From Aurantiacibacter odishensis (GTDB lineage Bacteria > Pseudomonadota > Alphaproteobacteria > Sphingomonadales > Sphingomonadaceae), in NCBI RefSeq assembly GCF_003605195.1, contig NZ_QYOS01000025.1, positions 682,001 to 746,000 on the forward strand: DNA of 64,000 nucleotides, given 5' to 3'. Positions 28,066 to 36,757 of this stretch are shown here, piece after piece. Numbering within the stretch: the stretch's first letter is position 1; each line of letters starts with the position of its first letter. The notes under the pieces were generated by a model. That model saw nothing but the letters and a program-made list of their open reading frames with translations. It searched no databases and had not been told where the DNA came from. The position numbers were made by a program, and so were the translations under genes.

Positions 28066-30789
28066 ATGGCAACGCGCATGCTTATCGATGCGCGCCACCC
28101 GGAAGAAACACGGGTGGCGGTGCTCAAGGGAAACCGGATTGAGGAGTTCGACTTTGAATCTGCCGAACACAAGCAGATCAAGGGCAATATCTACCTGGCA
28201 AAAGTAACGAGGGTCGAACCCTCCTTGCAGGCGGCTTTCGTCGACTTCGGCGGCAATCGCCACGGCTTCCTCGCTTTCAGCGAAATTCATCCCGACTATT
28301 ACCAGATCCCCGCCGCCGACCGCGAAGCGCTGCTGCGCGAGGAACAAGCCGCTGCCGAGGAAGAGGCAAAGCTTCGCGCCGAAGAGGACGAGGACGGCGC
28401 CCCGCTCGACGAGGATATCGACGACGAGGATGAAGACGAGGACGAAACCGGCGTCGAGGAAATCGACACCAGCGAGAAGGACGACGTCTCCACCATCGAG
28501 GATGGCCACGTAGAGAACGGCGACGAGGAAGCATCGGACGATTCCGACGAGGACGATGACGACTCCGACGAGGAAGAATCGAACGACAAGCGCCGTGGTC
28601 GCGGCCGCGGTCGTGGCAAGGGCCGTCGTCCGCAGGGCCGCCGCCAGGGTGGCAGCCGTGCGAAGGAAATCGACGAAGCCCGCGCCAAGCGCCAGGCGCT
28701 GCGTCGCCGCTACAAGATCCAGGACGTCATCCAGCGCCGCCAGGTGCTGCTGGTGCAGGTCGCCAAGGAAGAGCGCGGCAACAAGGGCGCTGCGCTCACC
28801 ACCTACCTGTCGCTGGCTGGCCGCTATTGCGTGCTTATGCCCAATTCCAGCCACGGCGGCGGCATTTCGCGCAAGATTTCCAACGGTTCCGACCGTAAGC
28901 GCCTGAAGAGCATCGTGTCCGATCTCAGCCTTCCCAAGTCCATGGGCCTGATCGTGCGCACCGCCGGTCTCAGCCGCACCAAGACCGAGATCAAGCGCGA
29001 CTTCGACTATCTCGCCCGCCTGTGGGACGAAATCCGCGAACGCACCATGTCGAGCAGTGCTCCGGCGCAGATCCACTCGGACTCCGACCTGATCAAGCGC
29101 GCCATCCGCGACATCTACAATCGCGAGATCGAGGAAGTCGTGGTCGAGGGCGAGGAAGGCTACAAGGCCGCCAAGTCCTTTATGAAGCTGCTGATGCCCA
29201 GCCACGCACGGCGGGTGAAGGCCTACAACGATCCTGTTCCGTTGTTCCAGCGCTACGGCGCGGAAGACCAGTTGTCGGCGATGTACGATCCGATGGTGCA
29301 GCTGAAATCTGGCGGCTACCTGATCATCAATCCGACAGAAGCGCTGGTGTCGATCGACATCAACTCGGGCCGCTCCACCAAGGAGCACGGGATCGAGCAG
29401 ACCGCGCTCCACACCAACCTCGAGGCGGCGAAGGAAATCGCCCGACAGCTGCGCCTGCGCGACATGGCGGGCCTCGTCGTGATCGATTTCATCGACATGG
29501 AGCGCACCGGAAACGTGCGCAAGGTCGAACGGTGCATGAAGGATGCGCTGAAGAACGACCGTGCGCGTATTCAGGTGGGTCGAATTTCAGGCTTCGGCCT
29601 GATGGAAATGAGCCGCCAGCGCCTGCGTACCGGCGTTCTGGAAGCGACCACGCGCGAATGCCCGCACTGCGACGGCACCGGCCTTGTCCGCACGGCAAGC
29701 TCCGCCGGTCTTTCCGCGCTGCGCCTGATCGAGGACGAAGCCGCCAAGGGCAAGGGAACGGTGATCACGCTTTTCGCCTCCACCGAAGCGGCAGTGTACC
29801 TCCTCAACGCCAAGCGTGCCGACCTTGCCGAGATCGAACAGCGTTACGGCGTGACCGTGGAAGTGAAGCCCGAAGGCGAAGACGAAGGCGCGAAGATGCG
29901 CGTCGCCTCCTCCGGCCCGCGCCCGGCGCAGGCTCCCAAGTTCGAGCCGATCGTCGATGACGATGACGATGACGACATCGAAGACGACGACGATAACGAC
30001 AACGATACGAGCGGCGAGGACGATGACGATACGGGCGGCCAGCCCAAGAAGCGTCGCCGTCGCCGTCGCGGCGGTCGCGGTCGCAACAAGAATCGCCAGC
30101 AGGACGAAGGTCAGAACGACTCTTCCGATGACAACGACGATGATGGCGACGATGACGAAACCTCGTCCGACAATGGCAACGACGACGACAGCGATGGCAA
30201 GCCACGCCGCCGTCGGGGTCGCCGCGGCGGTCGCGGCAGGAACCGCAACCGGCAGGACAACGACAACAGCGCCAACGACGATAAACAGCGTTCGGACGAA
30301 AGTCCTGATGGCGAAGAACCCAATGAAGCAGTAGCCAAGCAGGCAGACGCTCCGCAGGACGAGGCCCAGCCCGAAGTCGAGGAAAAGCCGAAGCCCAAGC
30401 GCACCCGTCGCAAGAAGGCCGAACCCGCCGAAGCAGAACAGGCCATGCCGGATGACGCCGAAGCAGAGGAAAAGCCGAAGCCCAAGCGCACCCGTCGCAA
30501 GAAGGCCGAACCCGCAGAGGCTGAAGAGGCCAAGCCGGAAGACGCCGAAGCCGAGGAAAAGCCGAAGCCCAAGCGCACTCGTCGCAAGAAGGCCGAGCCT
30601 GCTGCAGAAGTCGAGGCCGAAGCCGCCGAAGCCGAAGCTGAAGCTGAACCTGCGGCAAAGCCTGCGAAGAAAACTGCCAAGGCAGAAGCACCCGCCAATG
30701 ACGGTGAACAGGCCGAAGGCGACGAAGGAACCAGCGAGGATGGTTCTCCCCGTCGCGGCGGTTGGTGGCAGCGCACCTTCGGCAACTGA
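28066..30789 (+). CDS. rne: Ribonuclease E
   Basis: Endoribonuclease of the degradosome (907 aa), acting in mRNA decay and rRNA/tRNA processing. The S1 domain (about 38-80) is interrupted by a highly acidic then Arg/Gly-rich insertion (about 82-216) before the S1 fold resumes at YKIQDVIQRRQVLLVQ. Catalytic Asp residues lie in LVSIDINSGRST and LVVIDFIDMERT, and the Zn-link is ECPHCDGTG. The C-terminal third is disordered, alternating acidic and Arg-rich RNA-binding blocks with a 29-residue repeat. ATG 28066 begins the family N-terminus MATRMLIDARHPEETRV. Confidence 0.97.
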   Translation: MATRMLIDARHPEETRVAVLKGNRIEEFDFESAEHKQIKGNIYLAKVTRVEPSLQAAFVDFGGNRHGFLAFSEIHPDYYQIPAADREALLREEQAAAEEEAKLRAEEDEDGAPLDEDIDDEDEDEDETGVEEIDTSEKDDVSTIEDGHVENGDEEASDDSDEDDDDSDEEESNDKRRGRGRGRGKGRRPQGRRQGGSRAKEIDEARAKRQALRRRYKIQDVIQRRQVLLVQVAKEERGNKGAALTTYLSLAGRYCVLMPNSSHGGGISRKISNGSDRKRLKSIVSDLSLPKSMGLIVRTAGLSRTKTEIKRDFDYLARLWDEIRERTMSSSAPAQIHSDSDLIKRAIRDIYNREIEEVVVEGEEGYKAAKSFMKLLMPSHARRVKAYNDPVPLFQRYGAEDQLSAMYDPMVQLKSGGYLIINPTEALVSIDINSGRSTKEHGIEQTALHTNLEAAKEIARQLRLRDMAGLVVIDFIDMERTGNVRKVERCMKDALKNDRARIQVGRISGFGLMEMSRQRLRTGVLEATTRECPHCDGTGLVRTASSAGLSALRLIEDEAAKGKGTVITLFASTEAAVYLLNAKRADLAEIEQRYGVTVEVKPEGEDEGAKMRVASSGPRPAQAPKFEPIVDDDDDDDIEDDDDNDNDTSGEDDDDTGGQPKKRRRRRRGGRGRNKNRQQDEGQNDSSDDNDDDGDDDETSSDNGNDDDSDGKPRRRRGRRGGRGRNRNRQDNDNSANDDKQRSDESPDGEEPNEAVAKQADAPQDEAQPEVEEKPKPKRTRRKKAEPAEAEQAMPDDAEAEEKPKPKRTRRKKAEPAEAEEAKPEDAEAEEKPKPKRTRRKKAEPAAEVEAEAAEAEAEAEPAAKPAKKTAKAEAPANDGEQAEGDEGTSEDGSPRRGGWWQRTFGN
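30379..30606 (+). repeat. 87-bp tandem repeat inside rne
   Basis: Three copies starting at 30379, 30466 and 30553, a spacing of exactly 87 bases (29 codons); the third is partial. Each unit encodes EEKPKPKRTRRKKAEPAE followed by an acidic spacer. Copies are nearly identical at the DNA level, suggesting recent in-frame duplication. The unit is a basic RNA-binding patch in the disordered C-terminus of RNase E. Confidence 0.9.
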
Positions 30790-30814
30790 TCGCCGCCGTT
30801 AACGGAGGCCAACG

Positions 30815-31642
30815 ATGGACCCACTTCCCGTCACCGTGATCGTGCTGGCGGCCCAGCGCACCGGCGTGGTCAACCCCCTCGCCGCGCGCGCGGGGGTCAG
30901 CCACAAGTGCCTGGCGCCGATCTGCGGCCGCCCACTGATCGCGCATGTCATGGAAACGCTCACCACGCTTCCGGACATTCGCGAGATCCGCGTGGTGCTG
31001 GAACCCGATGGGCAGGCGGAAGTCGATCCGGTGCTGGAAACCTTCCGCGATCGCGGTGCGCCGATCACGCTGGTGGATAGCGACGCCAACATCGTCGAGA
31101 GCGTACTGGCGGCCTCCAGGGGCGAGGAAGGACCGTTCGTCATCACGACGGCAGACAACGTGCTGCTGACCCACGACGGTTTCGAGCAGGTCCGTAACGC
31201 CATGCGCGATGCCGATGCCGTGATCGGCGTGACCACCAAAGAGCGGGTCCATGCCGTGCACGAGCGCGGCCAGCGCGGGTTCTACGAGTTCAAGGACGCC
31301 GGTTACGCAAACTGCAATCTCTATGGCCTCGCCAATCGCAAAGGCCTGAAAGCAGCAGAAATCTTCCGTGAAGGCGGGCAGTTCCAGTCCAATCCGGGCC
31401 GCATGGTCCGGGCTGCGGGCATCTTCAATATCCTGCTGATGCGCTTTGGGCTCATCACCTTCGCGCGCGGGCTTGACCGAGTTGGCAAGCGCTTCGGCGC
31501 AAAGCTGCGTCCGGTCGTGTTCGAAGATGGTGCGCTCGCCATCGATGTCGATAACGAGCGGACCTATGCAATTTGCGAGTGGGTGCTGGGGCAGCGGCTC
31601 GGGATGGATATTCCCAAGCCCGAAATCGAGGACTGGAACTAA
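30815..31642 (+). CDS. Nucleotidyltransferase-family protein
   Basis: 275-aa protein with the Rossmann-like NTP-transferase fold: VIVLAAQRTG at the N-terminus, HKCLAPICGRPLIAHVMETL, and a metal-site acid in FVITTADNVLLT. The usual GxGTR loop is altered to AAQRTGVVNP. Relatives attach nucleotides to sugar or alcohol phosphates or to molybdopterin; I cannot name the substrate. GGAGG lies upstream of the ATG, 25 bases after rne, so the two are likely cotranscribed. Convergent with the methyltransferase gene (4-base gap). Confidence 0.8.
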   Translation: MDPLPVTVIVLAAQRTGVVNPLAARAGVSHKCLAPICGRPLIAHVMETLTTLPDIREIRVVLEPDGQAEVDPVLETFRDRGAPITLVDSDANIVESVLAASRGEEGPFVITTADNVLLTHDGFEQVRNAMRDADAVIGVTTKERVHAVHERGQRGFYEFKDAGYANCNLYGLANRKGLKAAEIFREGGQFQSNPGRMVRAAGIFNILLMRFGLITFARGLDRVGKRFGAKLRPVVFEDGALAIDVDNERTYAICEWVLGQRLGMDIPKPEIEDWN

Positions 31643-31646
31643 CGGC

Positions 31647-32282
31647 TCAGGCGCCTGCCCGGCGCGCCACGCCCCATTCCATCCAGCCCGCCCACTTGGG
31701 GGCCTTCTCGAAATAGATCTGTCCGATCGGCTCGATCTCGAACCCGGCCGCGCGGATAGAGCCGCCCACTTCGCGCGTCAGGTGACAGTTCCCCGCCAGG
31801 TGCTTCCAGACAGGTTCGATACGGCGCTGCCAAGTCGCCGGGCCGGGATCGGGAGCCTTGCCGTGTTCAAGGAATAGCAGCCGCCCGCCCGGTTTCAGCA
31901 CCCGGCGCATTTCCGAAAGCACGCGGCCGGGATCGTCCACCGAACATAGCGTGTAAGTGCACACGACCGTATCGAAAGCCCCGTCGCCGAAAGGAATGTC
32001 CTCCCCCTTCCCTTCGCGAATATCGGCCTGCCAGCCTTTCTCCTGCGCTCGCTGCCGGGCCGCATCGAGCAGGCTGGCATTGGGATCTATGCCGGAAAAG
32101 CTTGTGACCGCATCAATATCATAGTGCCGCTGGTTGAACCCGCCACCGCAGCCCAGTTCGAACACCGCGCCCTTGGCAAGCGGCACCACCTCGCGGCGAA
32201 GTTCGTCCACGTCCTCGGAACCGCAGCCGAGCGAGACGACCTTGGGCAGGATGGTCTCGTCATACCATTTGCCAAACCCCAT
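31647..32282 (-). CDS. Class I SAM-dependent methyltransferase
   Basis: 211-aa soluble methyltransferase. Motif I is VFELGCGGGFNQRHY, followed by FSGIDPNASLLDAARQRA, the motif III-like GAFDTVVCTYTLCSVDDPGR and VLKPGGRLLFLEHGKAPDPG. The LCSVDDP and LEHGKAPDP patterns resemble the METTL7/UbiE-like subgroup. The substrate is not predictable. Divergent from the ATP-grasp gene. Confidence 0.88.
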   Translation of the reverse strand: MGFGKWYDETILPKVVSLGCGSEDVDELRREVVPLAKGAVFELGCGGGFNQRHYDIDAVTSFSGIDPNASLLDAARQRAQEKGWQADIREGKGEDIPFGDGAFDTVVCTYTLCSVDDPGRVLSEMRRVLKPGGRLLFLEHGKAPDPGPATWQRRIEPVWKHLAGNCHLTREVGGSIRAAGFEIEPIGQIYFEKAPKWAGWMEWGVARRAGA

Positions 32283-32426
32283 TCGCGCCTCCTCAGGCTG
32301 GCACCGGAGTAACGGATTGTTTCACGATACGCGGATTTTGCAACGGCGAATTGCGCAGCGATTGCACCGGAACCCGTTTGGGCCTAACCGCCGCGAGAAT
32401 TCAACCGCCACCAGAAGGCCGAGTCC

Positions 32427-33440
32427 ATGACCACCGAAATTGCCCCGCTGCGGATTCCCGAAGACGCCAAGGAACGCGTGAAGATGCTGTTCATGGCCAA
32501 GCACGCCTTGTGGGGCGGCGGGATGCATCCGGAGGATGGCAACCACGCGATCTACCACCACGAGGTGCGCACCACGCTGGAAAACCTCGGCCTGAACCTG
32601 GAATTCGCGAACAGTTACGACGTGCTGTTCACACGGCCCGAGGTGGATTTCGTATTCCCGCTGCTAAACCGCGGCGGCTTCGTGAACAGCGAGATGCTGA
32701 TCCCGATCCTGTGCAACATGCACCGCATCCCCTACCTCGGCGCCATGCCGTTCCTGCGCGGCCTGGGCGATGACAAGAGCGTGTCCAAGCTGGTCTGCAC
32801 CCACGCAGGCGTGCCGACGGCACCCTGGTTCTGCTATCGCAGGGGCGCACCCGTGCTGGAAGCGGACCTGCCGCCCGCGCCCGATGGCCGCTGGGTGATC
32901 AAGCCCAATGCGAGCTCCGCCAGCTGGGGCATTTCCGACGCGCACGACTGGAATGGCGTGACCAACGCCGTCGCCGATATCCACGGCCAGGGCCACGATG
33001 CCATCGTGGAGCCTTACCTCGACGGCTACGACGTGCAGTGCGCCTTCATCACGCTGGACAACGAGCCGACGGCCCTGCCGATGCTGTGGTACGAGCGCGA
33101 GAACACGCAGAAGCTGTGGACCTACTACGAAAAGCGCGACCTCGTGCCCAACACGGAGAAGGCCGCGCTCAAGCGATTCGACCATCCCGAGCTTGCGCCG
33201 AAGATCGAGGAAATGGCGAAGAAGTTCGCCCGCCAGATGACGCCCTTCGACTATGGCCGGATTGAATTCCGCGTCGACCTGAAGACCGGCGACATCAATT
33301 TCATCGAGATCAACCTCAACTGCAACCTGTGGAGCGAGAAGGTGATGGCAAAGGCGGCCGCGCAGGCAGGCTTCAGCCATGCCGACCTGCTGGAAACGCT
33401 GCTGGCCGAGTGCTGGCGCCGTCACGGGCTCATCAGCTAG
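32427..33440 (+). CDS. ATP-grasp ligase (D-Ala-D-Ala ligase-like)
   Basis: 337-aa ATP-grasp protein. The nucleotide-binding part includes GRWVIKPNASSASWGISDA, DAIVEPYLDGYDVQCAFITL and the metal-binding end NFIEINLNCNLWS. This architecture fits ligases that join a carboxylate to an amine or peptide via acyl phosphate. It lacks enough D-Ala-D-Ala ligase signature to call it Ddl, and no cell-wall genes adjoin. The 144-base divergent interval with the methyltransferase gene should hold both promoters. Convergent with the SDR gene. Confidence 0.83.
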   Translation: MTTEIAPLRIPEDAKERVKMLFMAKHALWGGGMHPEDGNHAIYHHEVRTTLENLGLNLEFANSYDVLFTRPEVDFVFPLLNRGGFVNSEMLIPILCNMHRIPYLGAMPFLRGLGDDKSVSKLVCTHAGVPTAPWFCYRRGAPVLEADLPPAPDGRWVIKPNASSASWGISDAHDWNGVTNAVADIHGQGHDAIVEPYLDGYDVQCAFITLDNEPTALPMLWYERENTQKLWTYYEKRDLVPNTEKAALKRFDHPELAPKIEEMAKKFARQMTPFDYGRIEFRVDLKTGDINFIEINLNCNLWSEKVMAKAAAQAGFSHADLLETLLAECWRRHGLIS

Positions 33441-33447
33441 GTTTCAG

Positions 33448-34164
33448 CTAGGGCTCCACCCGCTCTCGCTTGTAGTCGAACACGTCGCCGCTGTTGTCGG
33501 GAGTCAGCTTTTCCAGCACGCCCAGCAGGTTGGCCGCGGCTTCGTCGGGCGCGGTGAGCTGGCCTTCGGGCAGGTTGTTCTGGAACGGCTCCGACAGGGG
33601 CGTGTCTACCGTGCCGGGATGCAGGCCCACGGCCACGGCCTGCTTGTGCGTGCGGGCAAGTTCGATGGCGAAATTGCGCACCAGCATGTTCAGCGCGGCC
33701 TTGCTGGCGCGGTAGCTGTGCCAGCCACCGATGCGGTTGTCCCCGATCGAGCCGACGCGCGCGGAAATCGCGGCAAAGGTCGCCGGGGCATCGCGAGGGA
33801 ACAGCGGCAGGACGTGCTTTGCCACCAGCGCGGGGCCGATGGTGTTGAGGTGCAGGACGCGGGCCATTGCCCTGGCATCGAGGTTCTTGAAGCTGCGCTC
33901 CGGCCCGGTCCCGTCTTCCAGCGTGAGAACGCCCGTGGCGACGATCACCAGATCGGGCGGATCGTCCCGCCACGTCTCGGTAACGTCGGCGATGCTGGCT
34001 TCATCGTCGAAATCGAAGCGGAATGGCGTCACGCCGGGAAGATCAGGCGCCTTGCCGCTTCGCGACCCTGCGAAGACGGGTATGTTCCGCTCCGCCAGTG
34101 CCTGCACGAGTGCAGAGCCGATCCCGCCGCTGCTGCCGAACACTGCCGCCCGTTTCCATGTCAT
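33448..34164 (-). CDS. Short-chain dehydrogenase/reductase (C-factor-like)
   Basis: 238-aa SDR. The nucleotide-binding motif is VFGSSGGIGSALVQAL (GxxxGxG), the active-site Ser is in AAISARVGSIG and the Tyr-Lys pair is in YRASKAALN. The order and the HPGTVDTPLSEPF segment resemble the CsgA/C-factor group. Substrate unknown. The 261 bases upstream to sdhB are a divergent promoter region in which I could not identify a firm promoter. Confidence 0.9.
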   Translation of the reverse strand: MTWKRAAVFGSSGGIGSALVQALAERNIPVFAGSRSGKAPDLPGVTPFRFDFDDEASIADVTETWRDDPPDLVIVATGVLTLEDGTGPERSFKNLDARAMARVLHLNTIGPALVAKHVLPLFPRDAPATFAAISARVGSIGDNRIGGWHSYRASKAALNMLVRNFAIELARTHKQAVAVGLHPGTVDTPLSEPFQNNLPEGQLTAPDEAAANLLGVLEKLTPDNSGDVFDYKRERVEP

Positions 34165-34425
34165 ACCTGCGCTGCTCCTTTCCTACGTCCAAGTCTTTCA
34201 CATAGGAACCGCGCATGGCCTGCAAAACACCCTCTCTAGCCCGTATTTCCGCCGGTTTTTCATTCGCCTATGGAAGGTCCGGACATTTGCGTCAGGACAC
34301 TGTTCCAGGTGTTCCACATTCGCCGCGGCAAGCGTGCAAATCCGGGCAGAAAACCCAAGGCTTTGCTTGCTCTCGCACGCCGGATGAGTAGATAGGCACG
34401 CAGAAGCGACAGGAACGATCAGATC

Positions 34426-35208
34426 ATGGCTACCTTCACCCTCCCCGCCAACAGCAAGATCCGCAACGACGGCGAAGTCCACAAGGCGGAAACCGGCGGG
34501 AAAATCCGCAAGTTCCGCATCTATCGCTACGATCCGGACAGCGGCAAGAACCCGCGCTACGACACGTTTGAAGTGGACCTGGACGAATGCGGGCCGATGG
34601 TTCTTGATGCCCTGTTCAAGATCAAGAACGAGATCGACCCGACGCTGACCTTCCGCCGCTCCTGCCGCGAAGGCATCTGCGGTTCGTGCGCGATGAACAT
34701 GAACGGCAAGAACGGCCTCGCCTGCACGACCGCGATCGAGGACGTGAAGGGCGACATCCGCATCACCCCGCTGCCGCACATGGAAGTGGTGAAGGACCTC
34801 GTGCCCGATTTCACGCACTTCTACGCGCAGTACGCCAGCATCCGGCCTTGGCTGCAGACCGTCTCCACCACGCCTTCGGGCAAGGAGCGGCTCCAGTCGC
34901 CCGAACAGCGCGACAAGCTGGATGGCCTCTACGAGTGCATCTTGTGCGCCTGCTGCTCCACAGCCTGCCCCAGCTACTGGTGGAATTCCGACAAGTTCCT
35001 TGGGCCGGCGATCCTCCTGCAGGCGTACCGCTGGCTGGCCGACAGCCGTGACGAGATGACCGGTGAGAGGCTCGATGACCTGGAAGATCCCTTCCGTCTC
35101 TATCGCTGTCACACGATCATGAACTGCGCCAACGTGTGCCCCAAGGGCCTCTCGCCCGCAAAGGCCATCGCGGAAATCAAGAAGATGCAGGTGGAACGGC
35201 ACGTTTGA
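34426..35208 (+). CDS. sdhB: Succinate dehydrogenase iron-sulfur subunit
   Basis: Electron-transfer subunit of complex II (260 aa), carrying [2Fe-2S], [4Fe-4S] and [3Fe-4S] clusters between SdhA and quinone. Cluster ligands are in [38 protein letters not shown] and [20 protein letters not shown]. No sdhA, sdhC or sdhD is adjacent; upstream are the divergent SDR gene and a 261-base interval with a 7-base direct repeat (TGTTCCA at 34301 and 34310). It is followed after two bases by the GFA-like gene. Confidence 0.97.
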   Translation: MATFTLPANSKIRNDGEVHKAETGGKIRKFRIYRYDPDSGKNPRYDTFEVDLDECGPMVLDALFKIKNEIDPTLTFRRSCREGICGSCAMNMNGKNGLACTTAIEDVKGDIRITPLPHMEVVKDLVPDFTHFYAQYASIRPWLQTVSTTPSGKERLQSPEQRDKLDGLYECILCACCSTACPSYWWNSDKFLGPAILLQAYRWLADSRDEMTGERLDDLEDPFRLYRCHTIMNCANVCPKGLSPAKAIAEIKKMQVERHV

Positions 35209-35210
35209 CG

Positions 35211-35645
35211 ATGGCGATTGGTGCAGGAAACAAGGTCGAGGGCGGATGCCTGTGCGGTGCCATCCGCTACACCGTCACCGGGCCGGAGATGTTCACCTCG
35301 CAGTGCTGCTGCAAGGATTGCCAGAAGGCGACCGGGACCGGCCACACGACGATTATCGGCCTGCGTCGCGACCAGCTGGTCCTGCGCGGCGAGCCGAAGA
35401 CCTATACCAACGGCGGTGACACGGGCGGCAAGGTGACGCGGCATTTCTGCGGCGAATGCGGTGGACGTCTCTACACCACCGGAGACTTGCCGGGTGATGA
35501 AGTGCTGATCCTGCAGGCAGGATCACTGGACGATCCCAATGTAGTCTCGCCCGAGAGCGTTATCTACGTGAAGGACGCGCCGGCCTGGGATTTCTTCGAT
35601 CCCGACCTCCCCAAGTTCGAGGCGATGCAGCCCCGCGAGCGATGA
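35211..35645 (+). CDS. GFA-family zinc protein
   Basis: 144-aa protein of the glutathione-dependent formaldehyde-activating enzyme (GFA/CENP-V) fold. Zinc-binding Cys residues occur in GGCLCGAIRYTV, SQCCCKDCQKATGTGHTT and HFCGECGGRLYTT. Most members of this family are not proven formaldehyde enzymes, so the specific reaction is open. ATG 35211 is two bases after sdhB, and the stop overlaps zapE (ATGA), giving an sdhB-GFA-zapE operon. Confidence 0.88.
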   Translation: MAIGAGNKVEGGCLCGAIRYTVTGPEMFTSQCCCKDCQKATGTGHTTIIGLRRDQLVLRGEPKTYTNGGDTGGKVTRHFCGECGGRLYTTGDLPGDEVLILQAGSLDDPNVVSPESVIYVKDAPAWDFFDPDLPKFEAMQPRER

Positions 35646-36757
35646 GCGGTATCCTTTCCCGCTACGAACGCCTGATTTCTGCCGGAGAGCTGAAACCCGA
35701 CGCGGACCAGCGCCGCGCTGCGGAGAGGCTCGAGGCGTTGCAGAAGGAACTGGAGGCCGAGCAATCGGGCGGCTTGCTCGGGCAACTGTTCGGCCGAAAG
35801 AAGGCGCGGCCACAGGGCGTCTACATGGTCGGCGGCGTGGGGCGCGGCAAGTCCATGCTGATGGACCTGTTTCATGCCACGCTCGACATCCCGGAAAAGC
35901 GCCGCGTGCATTTCCATGCCTTCATGCAGGAAGTCCACGCCGCCCTTCGGGAGGCCCGCAAGAGCGAGAGCGGCGACCCCATCCCCCCGGTGGCAGAGAA
36001 GTTATCGAGAGACCTTCGGGTGCTCGCCTTCGACGAGATGGTGGTAAACAATTCCGCCGACGCCATGATCATGAGCCGGCTGTTCACAGACCTCATCTGC
36101 AAACGGAACGTAACGGTCGTCACCACCAGCAACAGGCGCCCCACCGAACTCTACAAGGATGGTCTCAACCGCGAGCATTTCCTGCCCTTTATCGACCTGA
36201 TCCAGGCCGAACTGGACGTGGTGGAACTGGACGGGCCGACCGACTACCGCATGGAGCGTATCGGCGGGCTGCAAACCTGGCACTGCCCGCTTGGCGATGA
36301 GGCAACGGCCAAGGTGCGCGAGGCGTTCTTCCGCCTGACCGACTACCCGCCCGAGGATGCCAAGCACGTTCCCAGCGCCGAACTCGATGTAGGCGGCGGA
36401 CGGATGATGCATGTTCCCAAAAGCCTGAAAGGCGTGGCCGTGTTCAGTTTCAAGCGCCTCTGCAAGGAAGCGCGCGGCGCGCCCGATTACCTCGCCATTG
36501 CGCGGACCTATCACACGGTCTTCATCGTCGGCATCCCGCAGATGGACAAGGACATGCGCAACGGAGCGAGCCGTTTCGTGACCCTGATCGATGCGCTGTA
36601 CGAAAACCGCGTGAAACTGTTTGCCACGGCAGAGACGGAACCGGAGGATCTCTATCCAGCCGGCGATGGTGCGTTCGAGTTCCAGCGCACGGTCAGCCGC
36701 CTGAAGGAAATGCAGAGCGAGGAATACATGGCTCTCGGCCACGGCATGGCGGATTAG
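35642..36757 (+). CDS. zapE: Cell division protein ZapE (AFG1-like ATPase)
   Basis: 371-aa AAA-type ATPase. Walker A is GGVGRGKSMLMD, Walker B LRVLAFDEMVV, and the family motif NRRPTELYKDGLNREHFLPF is present. ZapE associates with the division ring in E. coli; the mitochondrial relative AFG1/LACE1 handles respiratory proteins, which is interesting beside sdhB. ATG overlaps the GFA stop. Its stop codon overlaps that of the convergent amidotransferase gene by two shared bases. Confidence 0.93.
   Translation: MSGILSRYERLISAGELKPDADQRRAAERLEALQKELEAEQSGGLLGQLFGRKKARPQGVYMVGGVGRGKSMLMDLFHATLDIPEKRRVHFHAFMQEVHAALREARKSESGDPIPPVAEKLSRDLRVLAFDEMVVNNSADAMIMSRLFTDLICKRNVTVVTTSNRRPTELYKDGLNREHFLPFIDLIQAELDVVELDGPTDYRMERIGGLQTWHCPLGDEATAKVREAFFRLTDYPPEDAKHVPSAELDVGGGRMMHVPKSLKGVAVFSFKRLCKEARGAPDYLAIARTYHTVFIVGIPQMDKDMRNGASRFVTLIDALYENRVKLFATAETEPEDLYPAGDGAFEFQRTVSRLKEMQSEEYMALGHGMAD

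Noticed and set aside
27886-29412. Open frame of about 500 codons on the minus strand across the rne start
   Set aside because: Complement of the acidic RNase E coding region; hydrophobic appearance comes from complemented Asp/Glu codons.
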